NCBI RefSeq assembly: GCF_017161425.1
Contig: NZ_CP071057.1
Location: 744,001 to 808,000 of the forward strand
From: Marinicauda algicola
GTDB taxonomy: Bacteria; Pseudomonadota; Alphaproteobacteria; Caulobacterales; Maricaulaceae
Direction of reading: 5' to 3'
Length of the DNA: 64,000 nt
The notes under the pieces were generated by a model. It saw only the letters and a list, made by a program, of their open reading frames with translations, had not been told where the DNA came from and did not search any database. Shown in pieces: positions 58,642 to 64,000 of the stretch. The translations under genes and the position numbers were made by a program. Every line of letters begins with the position of its first letter. Within the stretch, counting starts at the first letter, position 1.

Positions 58642-60807
58642 ATGGGCCCTTCCTTGACGGTGCGGCGCGTGCGGCTTCAGGCGGCGATGGCCGGCCTGAT
58701 GCGCCGGCATGGCGAGCGCCTGCGCGCCCTGGCGGGCGAGTTCACCGAGGCCGGTCCGCCCGATCCGCGCCGGCTCGTATTATGGGCGCCGGTGGCACTC
58801 GGGGCCGGAAGCGCGGCCTATTTCGCTCTGCCAGCCGAGCCGCCCCACGGCGCACCCGCCGTCCTCTGCGCGCTCGCGGCCGCCCTTGTCGTCTGCAGCC
58901 TCTTCCTTCGCGCCTTTCCCCGCATCTTCTATTCCTGCGTTCTCGTGGCCCTGATGCTGGCGGGTGCCGGCATGGCCCAGCACCGGGCCAATTCTCTTGC
59001 CCCGCCCGCCATCGAGATCTCCGACCGGGCGCGCACGGTGGACGCCTGGATCGAGCGCGTCGAGCGCAGCGGCGCGCGTGAGCGTCTGGTGCTGCGGGTC
59101 ATCAGCCTGGAAGGGGCCTCGCAGGCACCGAAGCGGGTGCGCGTGCGCGCCGATCTCGGGGAATTCGAACCGGGCGATCTCGTGCGCGTGCGTGCGGTGC
59201 TCGACCGGCCCGCGGGACCGGCTGCGCCGGGCGGCTACGATCCGGCCCGCGCCGCCTGGTTCGACGGCCTGGCCTTCACCGGCTTTGCGATCGCACGGCC
59301 CGAACGCCTGGTGCTGGAGGAGGCGCCCGACCGGTTCGAGCGCGGCTTCACGAAATGGCGCTGGCATCTGGCCGGGCACATACGCGAGGTCGCTGGGCCG
59401 CACACCGGAGGCATCGCCGCAGCGTTGCTGACCGGGGACCGGTCGGGGGTGGGCGCGGAGGACGCCGAGGCGCTGCGCCTGTCGGGATTGGGCCATATCC
59501 TCGCGATCTCGGGCCTGCACATGGCGCTGCTCGCCGGCGCGGTCTATTTCGCCGCGCGCTTCGCCTTCGCCGCGATCGAGCCCTATGCGCGCGCCCACGA
59601 CCCACGAAAGCCCGCCGCCCTCGTCGCGCTTCTGGCGGCCGCCGGCTATCTCGTGCTTTCCGGGGCCTCGGTCTCGACGCAGCGCGCCTTCGTCATGACC
59701 GCTGTCGTGCTGGTGGGGGTGTTGCTCGACCGGCGTGCCTTCTCGATCCGCTCGCTTGCCCTGGCTGCACTTGCCGTCCTGCTGCTCGCGCCCGAGAGCG
59801 TCATCGAGGTCGGGTTCCAGATGAGTTTCGCGGCCGTGGCCGCCCTCATCGCGAGCTTCGATCTCTGGCAGCGCTGGCGCGGGCCGGTCATCACGGAGCG
59901 CACCTGGTTCACCCGGGCGCGCGGCGCGTTCTACGGGCTCGCGGCCACTTCGCTCATAGCCGGCTCGGCGACCGGGGCCTTCGCGGCCTTCCACTTCCAG
60001 CGCCTTGCCGCCTACGGCTTCTTCGCCAATCTCCTGGCCATGCCGGTCTTCACCTTCTGGGTCATGCCCGCCGGGGTGGCCGCGCTCGCCGTGATGCCCT
60101 TCGGGTTCGACGCGCCCTTGCTGCGGGCCATGGACTGGGGCCTGCGGATCGTGCTGGAGATCGCGCACCGCACGGCGGACGCGGATGGCTCGGAGATGAG
60201 GGTGAACGCCGCGCCGGGTCTTGCCATCGCCTTGTTCGGGCTCGGATTCGCGCTGGCCACGATCGGCCGGGGCCTCGCGCGGCTCTACGGGCTCGGCCTG
60301 TGTATGGCGGGCTTCGCGGCCTGGAGCCTTGCGAGCCCGCCCTCCATGCTGGTCACCGACAGCGGATCGGTCGTGGCCCGCTTCGCGCCGGCGGTGGCGG
60401 AACCGGCGGCGCAAGGAGGCTGGAGCGTCAGCGACCGGCGCCGCGGCCGCTTCGACACCCGGGTCTTCCTGCAGCGAGTCGGCGAATCGGATTCCGCGCC
60501 CGGTCGGGCACAGCTCGCGTGCGACACGCTCGGCTGCACCGGAAGGACGCTGGACGGGCTTCTCATCGCCTTTACCGCGAGCGGACAAGCGCTCGAAGAA
60601 GACTGTGAACGCGCCGACATCATCGTCTTCGACGGTGTGGTGTCGCCCTACCAGCAGCGCAACTGCGCCGCGCTCGTCCTGGACGCGCCGGAGCGCGAGA
60701 GGCTGGGATCGGCCGAGTTCTGGGTCCGGGACGGCGAGGTGATGCGCCTGCGCGGCGCCAATACCGAGCGCGGCGAGCGGCCCTGGACGGTCCCGCCCGA
60801 GGGTTAG
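58642..60807 (+). CDS. comEC: ComEC/Rec2 family membrane protein
   Basis: 721 residues from ATG 58642; a TTG five codons earlier is possible. The N-terminal DUF4131 region (about 40-240) has two or more membrane helices and an OB-like segment ([23 protein letters not shown], core [12 protein letters not shown]). The competence domain carries [18 protein letters not shown] (about 280-298) and seven or more helices. The C-terminal metallo-beta-lactamase-like domain of long ComEC proteins is replaced by a short segment with two Cys pairs. It would pass DNA across the inner membrane. Its stop overlaps the lexA stop. Confidence 0.92.
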   Translation: MGPSLTVRRVRLQAAMAGLMRRHGERLRALAGEFTEAGPPDPRRLVLWAPVALGAGSAAYFALPAEPPHGAPAVLCALAAALVVCSLFLRAFPRIFYSCVLVALMLAGAGMAQHRANSLAPPAIEISDRARTVDAWIERVERSGARERLVLRVISLEGASQAPKRVRVRADLGEFEPGDLVRVRAVLDRPAGPAAPGGYDPARAAWFDGLAFTGFAIARPERLVLEEAPDRFERGFTKWRWHLAGHIREVAGPHTGGIAAALLTGDRSGVGAEDAEALRLSGLGHILAISGLHMALLAGAVYFAARFAFAAIEPYARAHDPRKPAALVALLAAAGYLVLSGASVSTQRAFVMTAVVLVGVLLDRRAFSIRSLALAALAVLLLAPESVIEVGFQMSFAAVAALIASFDLWQRWRGPVITERTWFTRARGAFYGLAATSLIAGSATGAFAAFHFQRLAAYGFFANLLAMPVFTFWVMPAGVAALAVMPFGFDAPLLRAMDWGLRIVLEIAHRTADADGSEMRVNAAPGLAIALFGLGFALATIGRGLARLYGLGLCMAGFAAWSLASPPSMLVTDSGSVVARFAPAVAEPAAQGGWSVSDRRRGRFDTRVFLQRVGESDSAPGRAQLACDTLGCTGRTLDGLLIAFTASGQALEEDCERADIIVFDGVVSPYQQRNCAALVLDAPERERLGSAEFWVRDGEVMRLRGANTERGERPWTVPPEG

Positions 60808-61484
60808 AAATAGCGCCGGATGAGCCCGACGAGCCGGCCCTGCACGCGCACGCGGTCGGGGCCGAAGATGCGGGTCTCGTAGGCCGGGTTCGCCGCTTCG
60901 AGCGCGATCGAGCCGCCCTTCTTGCGCAGCCGCTTCAGCGTGGCTTCCTGATCGTCGACGAGCGCGACCACGATATCGCCCGTGCCGGCATCGTCGCAGC
61001 GCCGGATCACAACGATATCGCCGTCGAGAATGCCGGCCTCGATCATCGAATCGCCCTGGACCTCGAGCGCGAAATGCTCGCCGCCGGAGAGCATGTCGGG
61101 CGGCACGGGCAGACGGTCCTGCTCATGCTGGATCGCCTCGATCGGCACGCCGGCCGCGATGCGGCCGAGCACCGGGATCTCCACCGTTTCCGGACCGCGC
61201 TCGCCGCGCGCGCCGAAATCGGCCTGCACGACATTGCCGCCCCCGGCCGCCGGCACCTTCGGCGCGGCGGAATCGGGCAGCTTGAGCACTTCGAGGGCGC
61301 GGGCGCGATGGGGCAGGCGGCGGATGAAGCCGCGCTCCTCCAGCGCGCTGACGAGCCGGTGGACGCCGGACTTGGAGGCGAGATTGAGCGCGTCCTTCAT
61401 CTCGTCGAAGGAGGGCGAGACGCCATCCTCGCTGAGACGCTTGTGGATGAAGAGCAGGAGCTCGTGCTGCTTCTTGGTGAGCAT
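60804..61484 (-). CDS. lexA: LexA SOS repressor
   Basis: 226 residues from ATG 61484 (GGAGG upstream); a longer frame is rejected because it crosses the LexA boxes. The winged helix domain starts [17 protein letters not shown] and contains [23 protein letters not shown] (core [17 protein letters not shown]). Self-cleavage is at Ala111-Gly112 ([11 protein letters not shown]), with Ser146 (GDSMIEAG) and Lys184 (ATLKRL) as the dyad. It represses SOS genes until RecA-ssDNA triggers cleavage. Two LexA boxes in its own promoter show autoregulation. Confidence 0.98.
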   Translation of the reverse strand: MLTKKQHELLLFIHKRLSEDGVSPSFDEMKDALNLASKSGVHRLVSALEERGFIRRLPHRARALEVLKLPDSAAPKVPAAGGGNVVQADFGARGERGPETVEIPVLGRIAAGVPIEAIQHEQDRLPVPPDMLSGGEHFALEVQGDSMIEAGILDGDIVVIRRCDDAGTGDIVVALVDDQEATLKRLRKKGGSIALEAANPAYETRIFGPDRVRVQGRLVGLIRRYF

Positions 61485-61501
61485 GGCCGCCTCCGCGTGA
61501 G

Positions 61502-61516
61502 GAACAAAACCGGAAA
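61502..61516. promoter_or_regulatory. LexA box 2 of lexA (downstream of the start)
   Basis: GAAC AAAACCG GAAA; on the minus strand TTTCCGGTTTTGTTCC with flanks, nearly identical to the second box of the SidA-like gene. Confidence 0.7.
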
Positions 61517-61527
61517 CTGTAGGGGAT

Positions 61528-61542
61528 GTTCTATGCCTGTTC
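61528..61542. promoter_or_regulatory. LexA box 1 of lexA (exact consensus)
   Basis: GTTC TATGCCT GTTC matches the alphaproteobacterial consensus exactly and overlaps the -10 element of the lexA promoter. Confidence 0.85.
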
Positions 61543-61556
61543 CGCCGCGAGGTCAA
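61528..61556 (-). promoter_or_regulatory. Promoter of lexA
   Basis: On the minus strand TTGACC (61556-61551), 17-bp spacer and TAGAAC (61533-61528). The first LexA box covers the -10 and part of the spacer. Confidence 0.7.
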
Positions 61557-61580
61557 GCGCAGCCGGACGAAAACCGCGGT

Positions 61581-62369
61581 TCAGGCGAGCAGGGCGCGGG
61601 TGGCGGACTCCACATCGTCCTGCCTCATAAGGCTTTCCCCGACGAGCAGGGCGCGTGCACCCGCCTCGGCGACCCGCGCGACATCGGCCGGTGTGAACAG
61701 GCCGCTCTCGGCGACGAGCAGGCGCTCCGCGGGAACCATGGGCGCCAGCGATTCGAAGGTTTCGAGACGGGTCTCGAAGGTGCGCAGGTTGCGGTTGTTG
61801 ACACCGATCAGCGCGGCTTCGAGATCGAGCGCGCGCTCCATCTCGGCCCGGTCATGGACCTCGACGAGCGCGTCCATGCCCCAGCGGGCCGCTTCATCAA
61901 GGAGGGCACGCGCGGTCTCGTCGTCCACCGCGGCGAGGATGACGAGGATGCAGTCGGCGCCCAGCGCCCGCGATTCGGCGACCTGCCAGCGCGTGTACAT
62001 GAAATCCTTGCGCAGGACGGGAAGCGAGGTGGCGGCCCGGGCCGCGCGAAGATAGCTGTCATCGCCCTGGAAGCTCGGCGCGTCGGTCAGCACCGAGAGG
62101 CAGGCCGCGCCGCCCGCCTCATAGGCTTTCGCCAGCGCCGGCGGATCGAAATCGGCGCGGATGAGACCCTTGGACGGGCTCGCCTTCTTGATCTCGGCGA
62201 TGAGGGCGGGCCGTCCTGCCTGCGACCCCGTCACCAGGGCATCGAGAAACCCGCGCACGGCCGGGGCGGCGGCGGCGGCCCTTTCCAGCTCGCCATAGGG
62301 CAGGGCGGCTTCGCGCGCCTTCACGTCTTCGCGCTTGTAGGCCTCGATGCGGGCGAGCACGTCGCTCAT
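61581..62369 (-). CDS. trpC: Indole-3-glycerol phosphate synthase
   Basis: 262 residues, TIM barrel. [21 protein letters not shown] (core [11 protein letters not shown]) carries the catalytic Lys, [15 protein letters not shown] the second, and [13 protein letters not shown] plus VAESGLFTP the C-terminal phosphate site. It is monofunctional (no TrpF fusion). The start overlaps the trpD stop by 4 bp. Confidence 0.97.
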   Translation of the reverse strand: MSDVLARIEAYKREDVKAREAALPYGELERAAAAAPAVRGFLDALVTGSQAGRPALIAEIKKASPSKGLIRADFDPPALAKAYEAGGAACLSVLTDAPSFQGDDSYLRAARAATSLPVLRKDFMYTRWQVAESRALGADCILVILAAVDDETARALLDEAARWGMDALVEVHDRAEMERALDLEAALIGVNNRNLRTFETRLETFESLAPMVPAERLLVAESGLFTPADVARVAEAGARALLVGESLMRQDDVESATRALLA

Positions 62370-63391
62370 GGCTGACCCTCGTTGGTGATTTCGACCAGGC
62401 GGAACAGGGCCCGCCTCGCTTGGCCCCCGTCGATCGCCGCGGCCCCGCGCTCGGCGCCTTCCTTCAGCGTGTCGGCCTTGCCGGCAAGAATCAGCGCGGC
62501 GGCGGCGTTGAACAGCACGATATCGCGATACGCGCCCGGCGCACCGTCGAGCAGGGCCTCGAGCGCAAGGGCATTGAACTGCGGATCGCCGCCCTTGAGA
62601 TCGTCGAGGCTCGCGCGCTTCAGGCCCGCGTCCTCCGGTGTCACGGTGAAACTGCGAATCCCGCCATCCGGCGTGAGCTCGGCCACGCGGCTCTCGCCCG
62701 TCGTGGTCAGCTCGTCGAGCCCGTCGCTGCCGTGGACGACCCAGGCGCGCTCCGCTCCGAGGTCCTTCAGCGCCTGCGCCATAGGCTCCAGCCAGCGCGC
62801 ATCGAACACGCCGAGCAGCTGGCGTTTCGCCCCTGCCGGATTGGAGAGCGGACCCAGCAGGTTGAAGATCGTGCGCACGCCGAGGATCCGCCGGGCGGGT
62901 CCGACATGGCGCACCGCGCCGTGATGGGCCTGGGCGAAGAGAAAGCCGACACGGGCCTCCTGCAGGGCCTTCTCCACCTTGGCCACGGGCGCGAAGAGAT
63001 TGACGCCGAGCGCCTCGAGGATTTCCGCCGAGCCGGATCTGGAGGAGGCTGCCTTGTTGCCGTGCTTGGCGACCGTCGCGCCGGCGCCTGCCGCGACCAG
63101 GGCCGCCGCGGTGGAGATGTTCCAGGTCCCGCGCGCGTCTCCGCCCGTGCCGCAGGTGTCGATGGCGTCCGCAGGCGCCTGGACCGGCGTCATGCGTGCC
63201 CGCATGGCGCGCGCGCCGACCACGAGCGCCTCGGGCGTCTCGCCGACCGCGGCCAGCCCGACGAGGAAGCCGCCGACCTCGACCGGGTCGGCTTCGCCTT
63301 CCATCAGGGCGTCGAAGGCGGCGCGAAGCTCGCCGGTTTCCGGCATGCGCCCTTTCGCGAGAGCCTGTATCGAGGGCGAAAGCGCACTCAT
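62366..63391 (-). CDS. trpD: Anthranilate phosphoribosyltransferase
   Basis: 341 residues. [27 protein letters not shown] (core [18 protein letters not shown]) is the PRPP site; [21 protein letters not shown] and [15 protein letters not shown] are also diagnostic. It joins anthranilate to PRPP. Overlaps of 4 bp on both sides couple trpG-trpD-trpC. Confidence 0.97.
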   Translation of the reverse strand: MSALSPSIQALAKGRMPETGELRAAFDALMEGEADPVEVGGFLVGLAAVGETPEALVVGARAMRARMTPVQAPADAIDTCGTGGDARGTWNISTAAALVAAGAGATVAKHGNKAASSRSGSAEILEALGVNLFAPVAKVEKALQEARVGFLFAQAHHGAVRHVGPARRILGVRTIFNLLGPLSNPAGAKRQLLGVFDARWLEPMAQALKDLGAERAWVVHGSDGLDELTTTGESRVAELTPDGGIRSFTVTPEDAGLKRASLDDLKGGDPQFNALALEALLDGAPGAYRDIVLFNAAAALILAGKADTLKEGAERGAAAIDGGQARRALFRLVEITNEGQP

Positions 63392-63975
63392 GCCGGCTGC
63401 TTGACCGGCAGCCCGGCGATCTTGAGGAAGTTGGCGAGCAGCTGGTGTCCGCTGTCGGAGGCTATGCTCTCGGGATGGAACTGCACGCCGTGGATGGGGC
63501 GGCTCGCGTGAGCCAGTCCCATGATCTCCCCGTCCGCGGTACGCGCCGTGACCTTCAGCGGCGTGCCTTCGGGCAGATCGACGGCCAGCGAATGATACCG
63601 CGTGGCCGTGAACGGATTGGCCAGGCCCTTGAAGACGCTCGTGCCGTCATGCTCGATGGGACTGGTCTTGCCGTGCATGATCGATTTGGCCTGCACCACC
63701 TTCCCGCCGAAAGCCTGGCCGATCGCCTGGTGTCCCAGGCAGACGCCCAGAATGGGCAGCTCCTCGGGTGCCTGCGCGATGAGGTCGAGACAGATCCCCG
63801 CGCGGTCGGGATCGCAGGGGCCGGGGCTGATCACCACGGCCGCGGGCGTCATCGCCAAGGCTTCGTTAACGCTGAGCGCGTCATTGCGGACCACGCGCAC
63901 CTCGCTTCCCAGTTCCTGGAAATAGTGAACCAGGTTGAAGGTGAAGCTGTCGTAATTGTCGATCAGCAGGAGCAT
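63388..63975 (-). CDS. trpG: Anthranilate synthase component II (glutamine amidotransferase)
   Basis: 195 residues from ATG 63975 ([19 protein letters not shown]); a GTG seven codons upstream is in frame, and GAGAGGG lies about 17 nt before the ATG. The amidotransferase triad is in [17 protein letters not shown] (nucleophile Cys), and [12 protein letters not shown] (His, Glu). It supplies ammonia to TrpE, whose gene should lie beyond the right edge. It may also serve p-aminobenzoate synthesis, as in other bacteria with one TrpG/PabA. Confidence 0.95.
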   Translation of the reverse strand: MLLLIDNYDSFTFNLVHYFQELGSEVRVVRNDALSVNEALAMTPAAVVISPGPCDPDRAGICLDLIAQAPEELPILGVCLGHQAIGQAFGGKVVQAKSIMHGKTSPIEHDGTSVFKGLANPFTATRYHSLAVDLPEGTPLKVTARTADGEIMGLAHASRPIHGVQFHPESIASDSGHQLLANFLKIAGLPVKQPA

Positions 63976-64000
63976 GGCTTGGCCGGACCCTCTCACGCGC

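Noticed and set aside
60804-61556. Longer LexA beginning 24 codons upstream of 61484
   Set aside because: The extra segment crosses a LexA box and the likely transcription start; the [10 protein letters not shown] start has a GGAGG RBS and matches the family.

Overview
The window is GC-rich chromosomal DNA of an alphaproteobacterium. Gene content, gene order and a Caulobacter-type LexA box (GTTC-N7-GTTC) suggest the Caulobacterales/Maricaulales branch; this is inferred from synteny and motifs, not from a database search. Nearly all of it is conserved core genome.

Layout. 1-1.2 kb: the end of a phage-like lysis region (DUF5675, a DUF6527-like protein, nested Rz/Rz1-type spanins), then tRNA-Leu(UAG). 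1.6-2 kb: a small membrane protein. 2.3-8.8 kb: the proteostasis cluster tig-clpP-clpX-lon. 9-15.8 kb: a mixed region with a branched-chain aminotransferase, a lipoprotein cyclophilin, a TetR regulator, a phenylalanine leader-peptide attenuator with pheA, tRNA-Val(UAC), a CE15-like esterase, tRNA-Asp(GUC) and a secreted serine hydrolase. 16.1-31.3 kb: a complete 14-subunit complex I operon (nuoA-N) carrying an extra NTF2-like gene between nuoD and nuoE. 31.3-37.4 kb: birA, coaX, rnj, methylmalonyl-CoA epimerase, DUF1467, lolC, lolD. 37.4-41.1 kb: an SOS-type promoter with two LexA boxes driving a 30-residue membrane protein (SidA-like), then dnaE. 41.4-55.7 kb: the translation and envelope cluster rpsB-tsf-pyrH-frr-uppS-cdsA-dxr-rseP-bamA-skp-lpxD-lpxA-lpxI-lpxB. 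55.8-64 kb: gltA and gltX (minus), comEC (plus), then lexA and trpC-trpD-trpG (minus).

How it fits together. The window links NADH oxidation (complex I) and entry to the TCA cycle (gltA), lipid A and outer-membrane assembly (lpx, bamA, skp, lol, rseP), translation and RNA turnover (rpsB, tsf, frr, rnj, gltX), and aromatic amino-acid synthesis (pheA, trpGDC). lexA and the SidA-like gene lie 24 kb apart, but their promoters share the same layout: one LexA box at or between the -35/-10 elements and a second about 25 bp downstream. This points to a Caulobacter-like SOS division checkpoint. Several neighbours usual in this synteny (proS, fabZ, moaC/moeA) are absent from their expected places.

The least ordinary observations are the SOS-controlled SidA-like micropeptide, the Phe-rich and probably leaderless attenuator peptide before pheA, the nested spanins with an antisense membrane micropeptide at the left edge, the NTF2-like gene inside the nuo operon, and the histone-H1-like lysine tails on trigger factor and NuoE. 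No CRISPR array, insertion sequence or transposase was seen.
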